Source: JAJDAT01 sp964344185 (GTDB lineage Bacteria > Nitrospinota > Nitrospinia > Nitrospinales > JAJDAT01). From it: a DNA stretch of 64,000 bases. Of this stretch, positions 17,496 through 26,604 are shown one piece after another; within the stretch, counting starts at the first letter, position 1; each line of letters opens with the position of its first letter. The notes under the pieces were generated by a model. That model had not been told where the DNA came from. It made no database searches and was given only the letters and a program-made list of their open reading frames with translations. The stretch is taken from positions 124,001 through 188,000 of the forward strand of contig CAYFMN010000002.1 in the NCBI GenBank assembly GCA_964344185.1, written 5' to 3'. Both the position numbers and the translations under genes were made by a program.

Positions 17496-19478
17496 TTATT
17501 GCTGTTGCTGAGCGGGAACAGGAACACCCTCTGGAGCTTTCTCAACAACGGCTTTTTTACCGGTGAGGCTGCCAACCCAGAACACAATGACAATTTGAAC
17601 CCAAACAAACAAGGTATTAAATGTTAATATTTTGCCCGCTTCTCCAATAGTCAACGTATAAGCGTCAACAGAGTTATCACGAACAACTTCAGTTACATGC
17701 CAGAACAATCGCACTGCGGACCGGATGTAGCCCATCAACCCCATCAACCAGGTAAAGGCGATAGCCAACATAAAGATCGCGTAAGTACCAACCTTTGACT
17801 GAGTACCCCATTCAATTTCACCATAAGACTCAGAGTCCTTAAACATGGAAATATTGATCGCCGTACCGGCAAACAAGGTGGTCAAAGTGGAAGTAACCTG
17901 AGGCACAGACAATCCAACCCGTTGGTTAGCTGGGAGGAAATAACCGTAAACACCCAAGAAAGCAATATTCACAACCGCACCCACGAAGATAGCCGCAATC
18001 CAACAGTTACCTATTGTGGCCCAAGGCACCGTAATCTTTTTATTCGACCGCTGATACAACAAGAAACAAAGAACGGTCGTCGTAATCATGATATTTACCG
18101 CAGTATTTTTGGCTGACATAACGCCAAAGTGACCTACGATCGGATGCTGCGCGCCACCCATAACCTTCAATTCCGCAGGCGTCATAACGATCGTATGAGG
18201 AGTCATCCACATGGTAAACATCAAGATCAAAGTCAAAACCATGTATTTACAATATTTCATGTAACGCTCCGATCCCTTAACGCGCGACATACCATTATGA
18301 AGGTAAGAGTTTGCGCCAAAGAACAGAAGACCGATCATAACCGCTTGAATAATAAACAACCAAGCCATGATACCGCCCATGAGCGTAATACCCATTTGTT
18401 GACGGAAAGCGTAAACCTCCTTCATCAACCAGTATCCAGCGAAAGGCAATGGAATCAAGCCGAAGATCGCGATAAACATAGCAACATAACAAACCCAGTC
18501 ATAATGGGCTTTCTCTTCCTCATTTCTCGCGTTGAGATAATGGTAAGCCGCATAAGCGCCAACGATACCGCCGCCGAAAACGATATTACCCAAAATCCTG
18601 TGAACGCCAACCGGATTCCACAAGGTAGAATGAATTACGTGCCAAATATTTCCAAGAAAACGGCCTTGCTCATCAATCCCGCCAGGAGCCTGCATAAAAG
18701 TAGCCCAGGAATTAGCAAGATACATCAGAACTGTACCGATCAAGTTCAACAAAACGGAAAGACTAGCGTGAACCCATTTCAAGAAAGGATCTGCGCTCAT
18801 CCTATCCCAACCATAGTAATAAACATAAAGCACGCCGCTTTCCGCCAAGAACATCAAAGCGTAAACGTGCATTACAGGTCGGAAAATAGTAGCCATATAC
18901 TTGAAGAACCCTGGGAACAGCGTAATAAAGGTAAACAACAATACGCCGCCTAAAATAGCCGTCCAAGAATATGCGGTAAGACTAATCTTCATTAAGTCAT
19001 GGGCTAATTTGTCATACTTTTTAGCCATAATAGGATCTTCTTTTTGAGTTCGAATTCCAATGAATTCGATAACCATACAGAAAATCGGAACCGCCAATAC
19101 AAAGCTACCGAAATACAAATGCTGCTGATTAGAAATCCAAAGAATCATGCGGCTAGGAGCGAAAGAATAAGTATTGTAATCGGTTTCGCCCAATTCCGGA
19201 GCAGGGTTACCACTCACACAACCTTTTAGAGGATTACCTTCCCAATCCTTATAAAATACGTCCTGACTGATTTCACATTCTTCCTCAGCCGCGCCTTCTG
19301 CAGCTTCCTCTTCCGCGAGCACTTCCTTTGCAAACGCTTCTTCTGCAAACGCTCTTTCCGCAAACGCTTCCTTAGCAAAGGAATCGCTTACAAAATTCGG
19401 AACAAATAAGCTGAAGGCAAAGAACATCACCGCCAATAACGGCAGCGTGCGACTCAAACTTGCCTTTTTACCCAACAT
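17496..19478 (-). CDS. Cytochrome bd-like oxidase (large CydA-like subunit, nitrite-oxidiser type)
   Basis: About 660 aa from the ATG at 19478, chosen over an upstream in-frame ATG (19535) because AGGAGGTCGG lies immediately before it and a signal-like segment then begins. After residue 35 comes an Ala/Glu repeat (FAKEAFAERAFAEEAFAKE), then a periplasmic segment and about 13-14 membrane spans, many with conserved His/Met/Trp. Overall this is the enlarged CydA-like protein that I recognise from Nitrospira/Nitrospina genomes, there proposed as a terminal oxidase; no CydB is encoded nearby. First gene of the minus-strand cluster with five predicted haem-c sites downstream. Assigning it as an oxygen reductase is from family knowledge; the haem ligands were not verified by alignment. 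Confidence 0.78.
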   Translation of the reverse strand: MLGKKASLSRTLPLLAVMFFAFSLFVPNFVSDSFAKEAFAERAFAEEAFAKEVLAEEEAAEGAAEEECEISQDVFYKDWEGNPLKGCVSGNPAPELGETDYNTYSFAPSRMILWISNQQHLYFGSFVLAVPIFCMVIEFIGIRTQKEDPIMAKKYDKLAHDLMKISLTAYSWTAILGGVLLFTFITLFPGFFKYMATIFRPVMHVYALMFLAESGVLYVYYYGWDRMSADPFLKWVHASLSVLLNLIGTVLMYLANSWATFMQAPGGIDEQGRFLGNIWHVIHSTLWNPVGVHRILGNIVFGGGIVGAYAAYHYLNARNEEEKAHYDWVCYVAMFIAIFGLIPLPFAGYWLMKEVYAFRQQMGITLMGGIMAWLFIIQAVMIGLLFFGANSYLHNGMSRVKGSERYMKYCKYMVLTLILMFTMWMTPHTIVMTPAELKVMGGAQHPIVGHFGVMSAKNTAVNIMITTTVLCFLLYQRSNKKITVPWATIGNCWIAAIFVGAVVNIAFLGVYGYFLPANQRVGLSVPQVTSTLTTLFAGTAINISMFKDSESYGEIEWGTQSKVGTYAIFMLAIAFTWLMGLMGYIRSAVRLFWHVTEVVRDNSVDAYTLTIGEAGKILTFNTLFVWVQIVIVFWVGSLTGKKAVVEKAPEGVPVPAQQQQ

Positions 19479-19759
19479 ATCCGACCTCCTTGAGTAGTTA
19501 ACACCTATAAAATCTTTTAATAAACTAATATTCATAAAAAATATTCAAAATCTTTCACTAATAAAGATAAAAAAATTAACTTTTCTTTAAAAAATCCCCC
19601 ACTCAAACTCAACTCTTTATCAAGGCAAACGAAACTGCACGAGATTACAGACTAAGACATAAATAGCCCTATTTTCCGTAACCCTTTGTTTTAAAAGCCC
19701 TTATAAACATGCGTTTTTCAATAAATTTAAACGCACTTGGGGCTATTAATCGAAGGTGT

Positions 19760-19788
19760 TTTTTAACAAGGATTGGGAAAATTGTCAA
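19760..19788 (-). promoter_or_regulatory. Promoter of the bd-like oxidase cluster; long leader
   Basis: On the minus strand TTGACA (19788-19783), 17-bp spacer, TAAAAA (19765-19760). Transcription from here gives an untranslated leader of roughly 275 nt down to the ATG at 19478. The gap between hisD and this gene (19479-19872) otherwise holds no gene; within the leader GCGTTT and AAACGC can pair. Confidence 0.55.
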
Positions 19789-19872
19789 GCTAATTCGGAC
19801 CAAAAATCAAGTCCAACCGCCACTTGTAAAAATAGAAATTTAATTAGAATTACATTTGAAATTTGTTTTGAA

Positions 19873-21165
19873 TCAAGTTTGATCATCCACCCGAATCTTC
19901 ACCGCATTTGCATGAGCGTCTAAATCTTCTAAATGCGCTAAAATCCTGCAAGGATCAGAAACCGTCCGTAAGGTTTCCCTCGAATATGAAATTAAACTAG
20001 TCTTTTTAACAAAATCATAAACTCCTAAAGGAGACGAAAAACGAGCCGTGCCACTGGTAGGTAGAACGTGATTCGGTCCTGCCAGATAGTCTCCAATTGC
20101 TTCCGGCGTATAATGACCCAAAAATACTGCGCCGGCATTGGTGATTTGCTTAGCCCATCTCTCCGGAGACTCAACGGCGAGTTCCAGATGCTCTGGGGCA
20201 ATCTGATTTGCTAAATTAATCGCTTCCTCCACATCTGAAACCACAAATATCTGACATTTATCATTTAAAGAAGCCTCAATAATGCTTTTTCTATTTAGAG
20301 TTTGTTTTTGGCGGTTTAATTCTGTCACGACTTGCTCAGCCAAACCGGATGAATCAGTCACCAATATAGGAACCGCTTCCTCGTCATGTTCCGCTTGAGA
20401 AAGCAAATCTGCGGCCACAAAATTTGGCTTTGCGCTGTTATCGGCAACAATGAGTATCTCGCTTGGCCCTGCTATCATATCTATATCTACCACGCCAAAA
20501 ACCATGCGCTTTGCCAATGCGACAAATATATTGCCTGGTCCAACTATTTTATCCACTTTGGGAATAGATTTAGTTCCATAGGCTAAAGCGGCCACCGCTT
20601 GAGCTCCTCCTACCTTATATATTGAATCCACGCCAGCTAAATCTGCCGCAACAAGGCAATGAGGCCTCACCTCACTGCCGGGCGTAGGGCTTACCATAAT
20701 AATTTTATCCACCCCGGCCACTTTGGCGGGAATAGCGTTCATTAATATTGAAGATGGATAAGAAGCTTTTCCCCCAGGGACATATATCCCCACTTTTTCC
20801 AATGGCCGAACCATTTGCCCTAATATCACCCCATTTTCTTCGTATTCCCAGGACTCTTGCCCTTGTTTCTCATGAAATTTCTTTATTTTTTGGGCAGCTA
20901 GCTTTAATGCTTCTAATTCTTCCGATGAAACCTTTTGATAAGCCGCATCTATTTCCGCCGGCTCTACTTTTATATCCGCCAATTCATAGGAAGTTTTATC
21001 AAATTGATTTGTATACTTTAAAAGAGCGGGATCCCCTTCATTTCTAACACCATCGATTATCTGTCTAACAGTTGCGTCATGAGTGGCGTAGTCGACATCA
21101 GCTCGATTAATCAAATCTTTGAGAGCTTTACCAAAACCAGAGTCCGTTTTTTTCCATATTTTCAT
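19873..21165 (-). CDS. hisD: Histidinol dehydrogenase
   Basis: 430 aa, normal length. Catalyses the last two steps of histidine synthesis, the NAD-dependent four-electron oxidation of histidinol to histidine. Visible signatures: the KVGIYVPGGKASYPSS strand, KVGGAQAVAALAYGT, KIVGPGNIFVALAKR, then GPSEILIVAD, LLSQAEHDE with the zinc-ligand region, and APEHLEL followed by GAVFLGHYTPEAIGDY. ATG start. No other his genes lie in the window, so the pathway is dispersed; the TIGR04282 glycosyltransferase gene lies 19 bp upstream on the same strand and may be co-transcribed. Confidence 0.96.
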   Translation of the reverse strand: MKIWKKTDSGFGKALKDLINRADVDYATHDATVRQIIDGVRNEGDPALLKYTNQFDKTSYELADIKVEPAEIDAAYQKVSSEELEALKLAAQKIKKFHEKQGQESWEYEENGVILGQMVRPLEKVGIYVPGGKASYPSSILMNAIPAKVAGVDKIIMVSPTPGSEVRPHCLVAADLAGVDSIYKVGGAQAVAALAYGTKSIPKVDKIVGPGNIFVALAKRMVFGVVDIDMIAGPSEILIVADNSAKPNFVAADLLSQAEHDEEAVPILVTDSSGLAEQVVTELNRQKQTLNRKSIIEASLNDKCQIFVVSDVEEAINLANQIAPEHLELAVESPERWAKQITNAGAVFLGHYTPEAIGDYLAGPNHVLPTSGTARFSSPLGVYDFVKKTSLISYSRETLRTVSDPCRILAHLEDLDAHANAVKIRVDDQT

Positions 21166-21184
21166 TTAGTTAACTCTTATCGAA

Positions 21185-21865
21185 TTAGGTTAGTTCGATT
21201 TGTTGCAAAAATTCTAATGTTTCTTTTGGGAAATCTTGTCCTGAGTAGGAAAGACATTTTACATGTGTTTTCAGTAAAACCAGGTCCTGAAATTCGTCAA
21301 CATCATACCATACTGGCAGTAATTCCAAGCTCGCCTTGGCTTTCTCAATTTTTTTTAACGTTTCGTCAAGAACCATTTCGCTTCCCCAAGGCACACCGTC
21401 AAAAACTTCGGTCCTCTTCCTATTCATACCAATTAGGTAATAACCGGAATCAGCGCTAGGACCTATCACAATATCTTTTTCCGAACGAAAAGCTATTTGG
21501 ATATTTTCCAAAGGTAACGATGGACTATCAGAGCCTATAATAACAACCTTCTTATAGCCTTCTTTAAAGCGGTCATCGAAAGCGTTTCTCATCTTATCTC
21601 CCAAATCATTACCCGATTGAGAGAAAATAGTAATACCTCGCTCTTGCGATATGCCGTCAAAATAACTCAAATCTTCTTCCGGGAAACCAGCAATAAAATG
21701 ATCCGAATCCGAAATTCTTGAAATTTTCTCTATACTGTCGTTAAGAAAACGAGTATATAACTTAAGAACTGTTTCTTGCGGCAGTTTTGGATTCAGTCTT
21801 GTTTTCACTTTTCCTAATTGTGGAACTCGGGCAAACAGTATTAAAGCGTTAGATTTTTTCTTCAT
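21185..21865 (-). CDS. TIGR04282-family glycosyltransferase (DUF2064)
   Basis: 226 aa. GT-A-like nucleotidyl/glycosyl transferase fold: N-terminal ALILFARVPQLGKVKTRL (the 'P.pGkvKTRL' signature), VVIIGSDSPSLP with the metal-binding DSP, and VIGPSADSGYYLIGM. Members are often found with polysaccharide or arsenosugar genes; substrate unknown here. Full length for the family. Upstream of and close to hisD, divergent from the PAP2 gene. Likely cytoplasmic. Confidence 0.8.
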   Translation of the reverse strand: MKKKSNALILFARVPQLGKVKTRLNPKLPQETVLKLYTRFLNDSIEKISRISDSDHFIAGFPEEDLSYFDGISQERGITIFSQSGNDLGDKMRNAFDDRFKEGYKKVVIIGSDSPSLPLENIQIAFRSEKDIVIGPSADSGYYLIGMNRKRTEVFDGVPWGSEMVLDETLKKIEKAKASLELLPVWYDVDEFQDLVLLKTHVKCLSYSGQDFPKETLEFLQQIELT

Positions 21866-21935
21866 GACACGTTCCGTCGTAATCCTTTCAGATCAATTCC
21901 TCTCTTTCCCTATCCTCTAACTTTGGAGGTATTTA

Positions 21936-22475
21936 ATTCTTACCGACTTCGACTTACAATTATTTCACTGGATTTATAGTTTAATTCAAAGCGACGCTTC
22001 TCATGAGTTATTAGAGGCTGTATCTAATCCAAGAAATTTTATTGTTCCTGGAACGCTTTGCATTCTATCTTTAATAATATTTGAAAAAAGACGCGGTTTG
22101 GTTTTGATTCTCGTCTTATCAAGCGGAGTGGCCTTAAACGACGCCATTTGCCATAATTTTTTAAAACCTTTGATCGCTCGTCCCAGACCATGTCAAACTA
22201 TAGACTTGAATAAACCAAGTTTGAGATGTTCGCATAATTTTTCTTTTCCATCAAATCATGCGGGAAACTCATTTACAGCCGCTACTATGCTTAGCCTTAG
22301 ATTCCCTCTTGTCTCTATTCCAGCTTACGGGTTAGCCTTAACCGTTGGTTTTTCTAGAATTCATCTTGGTTTACATTATCCTTTGGATATATTAGGCGGG
22401 GCCTTTGTCGGAGGTTTGATGGGTTGGTTTTTCTTTCTTATCTATAGGAAAACCATATCAGCCGTACAGTTATAA
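21936..22475 (+). CDS. PAP2-family membrane phosphatase with apparent AUU start
   Basis: 179 aa. All three phosphatase motifs are present: KPLIARPRP (KX6RP), PSNHAGNSF (PSxH) and SRIHLGLHYPLD (SRX5HX3D), with about five membrane spans. It probably dephosphorylates undecaprenyl diphosphate, phosphatidylglycerol phosphate or lipid A; the neighbouring LPS-type transferases suggest envelope work. No ATG, GTG or TTG exists before residue 55, yet the preceding 54 codons encode the normal N-terminus (DFDLQLFHWIYSLIQSD... then a TM). A perfect GGAGG (21925-21929) lies 6 nt before ATT at 21936, in frame, with a TAA just upstream. I therefore take AUU as the start. Confidence 0.82.
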   Translation: MLTDFDLQLFHWIYSLIQSDASHELLEAVSNPRNFIVPGTLCILSLIIFEKRRGLVLILVLSSGVALNDAICHNFLKPLIARPRPCQTIDLNKPSLRCSHNFSFPSNHAGNSFTAATMLSLRFPLVSIPAYGLALTVGFSRIHLGLHYPLDILGGAFVGGLMGWFFFLIYRKTISAVQL

Positions 22476-22483
22476 CAACTTCC

Positions 22484-23566
22484 ATGCTAGAACCTCCACA
22501 AAGAATACTGATAGTAAAACTTGGATCTATCGGCGATATCGTTCATACGCTTCCTGTCTTACGAACTCTTAGATCAAGTTTTCCGAAAGCTTTCATCGCT
22601 TGGGCCGTAGAAGAAAAGCTGGCGGACTTATTATACGAAAACGACGACTTAGACGAAATCATAATTATTTCAACTAAACGATGGCGTAAAAACCTTAATC
22701 TATCTTCGTTATCGGAAGCGAGAAACACCATTTCCAATCTGCGTGAAAAATCCTTTGATTTAGTTTTAGACTTTCAAGGGTTAATCAAAAGCGGCGTCGT
22801 ATCTTTTTTAACTGGAGCAAAAAAAAGAGTCGGTTTTTCAAGAAGAGATTGCCGCGAAAAAGCAAACGTTCTATTTACAAATCGCAAAGCCAGGCCGTTT
22901 CCTCAAACAAGTCATGTTGTGGACAAGAATTTATCGCTTCTTAAAAAGCTTCAAATTCAAAAATTCCAAATTGAGTTTTCCCTTAAATCATCTCCAGAAG
23001 CCAAAGCCTCTATTAAAAATTTTTGCGATAATAACGCCGTTTTTTTTAAAAAGCCCGTTGCCGCAGTAAACCCTGGAGTAGGCTTCCCGACGAAACAGTG
23101 GGCTCTGGATCGATTTGCCAAGATAGCCGATCAAATTTTTCAGGAATTGAGTTTGAATATACTGTTAACTTGGGGACCGGGAGAAAAAGATAAAGTTGAA
23201 GAAATCGCGTCCCAAATGAAAGAGGATTGTCTCATAGCTCCCCCAACTACGATTTTAGAATCAATCGCTCTTTATGAGAAACTTGACCTTTTCATCGGAG
23301 GGGACACAGGTCCCCTGCATATTTGCGCAGCGCTGGGGGTTCCCACAGTTTCTATTTTTGGCCCCACAGATCCGGGAAGAAACGGGGCCTATGGACCTGG
23401 ACATACAACAACCTTTAAAAAATTGCCTTGTAGCTTTTGCTATAAAAGAAAATGTCCGACTCAAAATGAATGTATGCTGGAATTGCAAGAAGAGGAAGTA
23501 TTTGAAGCCATTTTAAAAAATCCTTATAATGCAACCAACCCAAACTCCAAACAAGGAGCTTCATAA
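22484..23566 (+). CDS. waaC: GT9 lipopolysaccharide heptosyltransferase I-like
   Basis: 360 aa. ADP-heptose-type glycosyltransferase family 9. N-terminal RILIVKLGSIGDIVHTLPVL and VLDFQGLIKSG are typical of heptosyltransferase I (WaaC); C-terminal nucleotide-binding signature FIGGDTGPLHICAALGVPTVSIFGPTDP (key GGDTGPxH...FGPT). It acts at the cytoplasmic face of the inner membrane on the lipid A-Kdo core. Directly follows the PAP2 gene (8 bp) and overlaps the Trm112 gene by one base, so a PAP2-waaC-Trm112-GT9 operon is likely. The WaaC assignment within GT9 is probable, not proven. Confidence 0.85.
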   Translation: MLEPPQRILIVKLGSIGDIVHTLPVLRTLRSSFPKAFIAWAVEEKLADLLYENDDLDEIIIISTKRWRKNLNLSSLSEARNTISNLREKSFDLVLDFQGLIKSGVVSFLTGAKKRVGFSRRDCREKANVLFTNRKARPFPQTSHVVDKNLSLLKKLQIQKFQIEFSLKSSPEAKASIKNFCDNNAVFFKKPVAAVNPGVGFPTKQWALDRFAKIADQIFQELSLNILLTWGPGEKDKVEEIASQMKEDCLIAPPTTILESIALYEKLDLFIGGDTGPLHICAALGVPTVSIFGPTDPGRNGAYGPGHTTTFKKLPCSFCYKRKCPTQNECMLELQEEEVFEAILKNPYNATNPNSKQGAS

Positions 23567-23769
23567 TGGCGTTCGACAAAGAACTATTGGATATTCTAGC
23601 TTGTCCTAAATGTAAAAATGAACTTTGCTTAAATTCCCAAGATGACGGTTTGATTTGCAAACGTTGTAAATTAGTTTATGAAATCCGCGACGACATCCCA
23701 ATATTGTTAGTCGATCAGGCAGCCAAACTGTCAAACTTAACGAATAAACCAACTAATTTGTCTGGATAA
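23566..23769 (+). CDS. Trm112/YcaR-family small zinc protein
   Basis: 67 aa. LLDILACPKCKNEL with C13 and C16, LICKRCKLVYEIRDDIPILL with C31 and C34: a four-Cys zinc ribbon with the 'YPI.DGIP.LL'-type end of Trm112 proteins. In bacteria these are found in LPS/lipid A gene clusters (as YcaR near lpxK/kdsB); here too it is sandwiched between two heptosyltransferase genes. Start ATG overlaps the preceding stop by one base. Acts as a partner or stabiliser of methyltransferases in eukaryotes and archaea; bacterial role unclear. Confidence 0.85.
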   Translation: MAFDKELLDILACPKCKNELCLNSQDDGLICKRCKLVYEIRDDIPILLVDQAAKLSNLTNKPTNLSG

Positions 23770-23802
23770 AGGCCAAAGACAAATCTTTCTATATTCAATC
23801 TA

Positions 23803-24858
23803 ATGACAAGAAAGCTCAAGGGTCTTCTTTGGAAAGTTCTGGGGATCTTTTTAGCAAAAAATCTTGGGCCATCCGACGCTCCCTTTAACCCGGAAAAAAT
23901 TAATTCTGTTTTAGTAATTAGACCAGATCGACTTGGCGACGTCATTTTATCAACTCCAGTTTATTCTTCTATTAAAAAATCGTTTCCCAATATAAAGTTA
24001 ACCGTTCTGGTCAAAAGAGGACAAAAAGAAATCTTATTAGAAAACCCTTATATTGATCGAATAATTGTCTTTGATCCTAAAAACATTTTAAAAACCTATA
24101 GAAATATCAGGGCGGAAAAATATGACCTCGCTATCGTTTTAAATTTAGTCTTTAGTTCAACAGCTGCAATTTTTGCGTTACTTTCAAAAGCCCCTTGGAG
24201 GGTTGGATACGACACCCCCCAAGGCCGAAAAACTTTTAACCTCATTGTTTCCAAAAAAGAAAAATTGCTGCATGAAACTCAACACAATTTAGACATTTTG
24301 AGATTCTTAAAATTTCCGGTTATTGAAGAAACGCCGGAATTATTTATCGAAGAAAAAGCCATAGAAAATATTGAAAGCTTAATCAAACAAAAAGTTCGTT
24401 TTCCAGATAAACCTTTAGCGCTGATAAAACCGGGAACGCGCGTCATGGAATGGGGATGGAATTTGGAAAACTTTAAAGAAACCGCCAAACAATTAGTAGA
24501 ATCCAAAGAAGTGAATGTATTTATCATACAGGGGCCGGGAGAAGAAAACCTGATTTCAAGTTTCACCGAACCTTCTAGCGGCTATGGTTCCGTTATACCT
24601 CCGCTTTCTATTCAGCAATTAACTTATTTAATTAAACGATCTAAGTTGTTAGTATGTAACCACACAGGGATAATGCATATAGCGTCCGCAGTTCGAACCC
24701 CATCCGTAACTATTTTTAAACACGGCGAAATTGATAGATGGGGCCCCATTTGCAACAAGCATATAGTGTTAGAAGAACGAAATGGCAATAGCCTCTCCCC
24801 CTCGACCGTTTTAGAAAGTATTCGGAGATTGCTAAACGCCAACGAAAATCTAAGTTAA
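23803..24858 (+). CDS. GT9 ADP-heptose:LPS heptosyltransferase (RfaF-like)
   Basis: 351 aa. Second family 9 transferase. N-terminal block VLVIRPDRLGDVILSTPVYSSI (key RxDRLGDVILSTP) and C-terminal CNHTGIMHIASAVRTPSVTIF; the diphosphate-binding helix is present, but the GDTGPMH core is changed to CNHTGIMH. The donor is likely ADP-heptose and the acceptor growing LPS core. ATG start without clear Shine-Dalgarno, 33 bp after the Trm112 gene, same strand. Could be heptosyltransferase II or III. Confidence 0.8.
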   Translation: MTRKLKGLLWKVLGIFLAKNLGPSDAPFNPEKINSVLVIRPDRLGDVILSTPVYSSIKKSFPNIKLTVLVKRGQKEILLENPYIDRIIVFDPKNILKTYRNIRAEKYDLAIVLNLVFSSTAAIFALLSKAPWRVGYDTPQGRKTFNLIVSKKEKLLHETQHNLDILRFLKFPVIEETPELFIEEKAIENIESLIKQKVRFPDKPLALIKPGTRVMEWGWNLENFKETAKQLVESKEVNVFIIQGPGEENLISSFTEPSSGYGSVIPPLSIQQLTYLIKRSKLLVCNHTGIMHIASAVRTPSVTIFKHGEIDRWGPICNKHIVLEERNGNSLSPSTVLESIRRLLNANENLS

Positions 24859-24931
24859 AACAAACTTCCAAATCAAAGCAAAATAACTTTACTAGCCACA
24901 ACCCTGCCTCATCAAACAAGAAAGGAACGAC

Positions 24932-26443
24932 ATGGGAGCCAACAACACCCCCAGCCAACCAAAAGGAATTGGAGCCAAAGGATTAATTTTTGAGGAATCT
25001 CTTCTATTTGAATTAAGTTCGCCAGAGAGAAAGGCTTACTCTATCCCCTCTCTCGATGTTCCCGATGCCGATATCAGATCGTTGTTACCTCAGACGGAAA
25101 TACGCGATGAAATTAAAGACTTTCCCGAGCTTTCGGAATTAGACGTTGTTAGACATTACACCCGGCTCTCCCAATGGAACTTCAGTATTGAAACAAATTT
25201 CTACCCGCTTGGCTCATGCACGATGAAATACAATCCCAAAATAAACGACCAAATGGCCCAACTTCCTCAATTTAGCCGACACCATCCCTCCACTCCGGAA
25301 AAGTTGTCGCAAGGAAGCTTAGAGCTGATGCATGATCTTCAAGAGTTTTTAAAAGAGATTAGCGGAATGGATAGCGTTTGTTTGCAACCAGCCGCAGGGG
25401 CTCAAGGCGAACTGGCGGGTATGTTGATGATCCACGCCTGGCATCAATCCAAAGGAGCCCAGCGAAAAAAAGTGCTGCTACCTGATTCCGCTCATGGAAC
25501 AAACCCGGCCAGTTCGGCTCTTTGCGGTTACGAAGTGGTTTCGCTCCCTTCTAATCCAAACGGCTTTATTGATTTAGAATTTCTTGAAAACGCTATGGAT
25601 GAAGACATTGCAGGCATCATGTTGACCAACCCAAATACCCTGGGAAAATTCGAAAAAGACATTATTAAGATCACCGATATCGTTCACAAAAAAGGCGGAC
25701 TTGTTTATTGCGACGGAGCCAACCTAAACGCGATCATGGGCATGGCAAAAATGGGAGAAATGGGAATTGACGTTATGCATTTTAACTTGCACAAAACATT
25801 TTCTACTCCACATGGCGGGGGCGGACCTGGAGCGGGTCCAGTTGGCGTCAAAAAAATCTTAGAACCTTTTCTACCGGTTCCAGTGATTGAAAAAAAAGGT
25901 TCAAATTTCCACCTGAACTATGAACGGCCTCAATCAATCGGAAAGCTAAAAGCCTTCTACGGTAACTTTGGCATTTTGTTACGCGCTTATGTTTATATTT
26001 TATCTCTCGGCAAGGAAGGCGTCAAAAAAGCTTGCCAAATGGCGGTTCTTAACGCTAACTACATTCGGTCTCATTTGGGAGGAGTTTATCATCAACCATA
26101 TCCTGGAGATTCTCTACACGAATGTATCTTTTCCGATAAAAGCATACAATCCACTGGAGTTAAAACGTTAGACATTGCAAAAGCCTTAATCGATTATGGA
26201 ATCCATCCACCCACGGTCTATTTTCCATTAATAGCTAAGGGGGCTATTATGATTGAACCGACCGAAACAGAATCTAAAGAAACTTTAGATCTGTTTATAA
26301 AAGCAATGAAAGAAATTGCAGAAAACGCGCTTAAAAATCCTGAAAGCTTTCACAACGCGCCAAAACTGCCAAAAGTTTCAAGACTGGACGAAACGCGGGC
26401 CGCTAGAAACCCGGTTCTTAGATGGCGACCAGAAAACAATTAA
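24932..26443 (+). CDS. gcvPB: Glycine dehydrogenase (decarboxylating) subunit 2
   Basis: 503 aa, normal length for the PLP-binding half of a split P-protein. NFYPLGSCTMKYNPKIN and the PLP-lysine block HFNLHKTFSTPHGGGGPGAG are diagnostic. With GcvPA it decarboxylates glycine and loads the aminomethyl group onto the lipoyl H-protein. Neither gcvPA nor gcvH/T is in the window. Upstream AAGGAACG Shine-Dalgarno. A 87-bp MITE-like repeat starts 10 bp after the stop and may provide the 3-prime structure. Confidence 0.95.
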   Translation: MGANNTPSQPKGIGAKGLIFEESLLFELSSPERKAYSIPSLDVPDADIRSLLPQTEIRDEIKDFPELSELDVVRHYTRLSQWNFSIETNFYPLGSCTMKYNPKINDQMAQLPQFSRHHPSTPEKLSQGSLELMHDLQEFLKEISGMDSVCLQPAAGAQGELAGMLMIHAWHQSKGAQRKKVLLPDSAHGTNPASSALCGYEVVSLPSNPNGFIDLEFLENAMDEDIAGIMLTNPNTLGKFEKDIIKITDIVHKKGGLVYCDGANLNAIMGMAKMGEMGIDVMHFNLHKTFSTPHGGGGPGAGPVGVKKILEPFLPVPVIEKKGSNFHLNYERPQSIGKLKAFYGNFGILLRAYVYILSLGKEGVKKACQMAVLNANYIRSHLGGVYHQPYPGDSLHECIFSDKSIQSTGVKTLDIAKALIDYGIHPPTVYFPLIAKGAIMIEPTETESKETLDLFIKAMKEIAENALKNPESFHNAPKLPKVSRLDETRAARNPVLRWRPENN

Positions 26444-26453
26444 CTTAGGAGGC

Positions 26454-26540
26454 CTCTAAAAATCCAGTTTCGCCAGGAACCTGGCCTTTAAAACAAAGAC
26501 CAGACCACAGCAAACCGGTAAAAATGCCAATTATTAGAGG
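26454..26540 (+). repeat. MITE-like intergenic repeat, copy 1
   Basis: Starts CCTCTAAAAAT and ends AATTATTAGAGG, so the ends are inverted (CCTCTAA/TTAGAGG). The second copy at 47816-47903 shares the start, the block AGCAAACC-GTAAAAATGC-AATTA and the end, with a divergent centre. It has no coding capacity. It lies between gcvPB and the EEP gene; similarity appears to run on weakly into the next 25 bp. Confidence 0.8.
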
Positions 26541-26604
26541 TCATCTTAAATCTCAATGCGAAACAAACTAATAAAGCGTCCAATCTACCGCCATAGGAGT
26601 TAGT

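Noticed and set aside
18129..18953. Long plus-strand frame opposite the bd-like oxidase
   Set aside because: An antisense shadow of a membrane protein gene; low-complexity His/Arg/Asn-rich translation, no ribosome site.
19479..19535. Upstream ATG start for the bd-like oxidase
   Set aside because: The AGGAGG just before ATG 19478 and the signal-like segment after it favour the downstream start.
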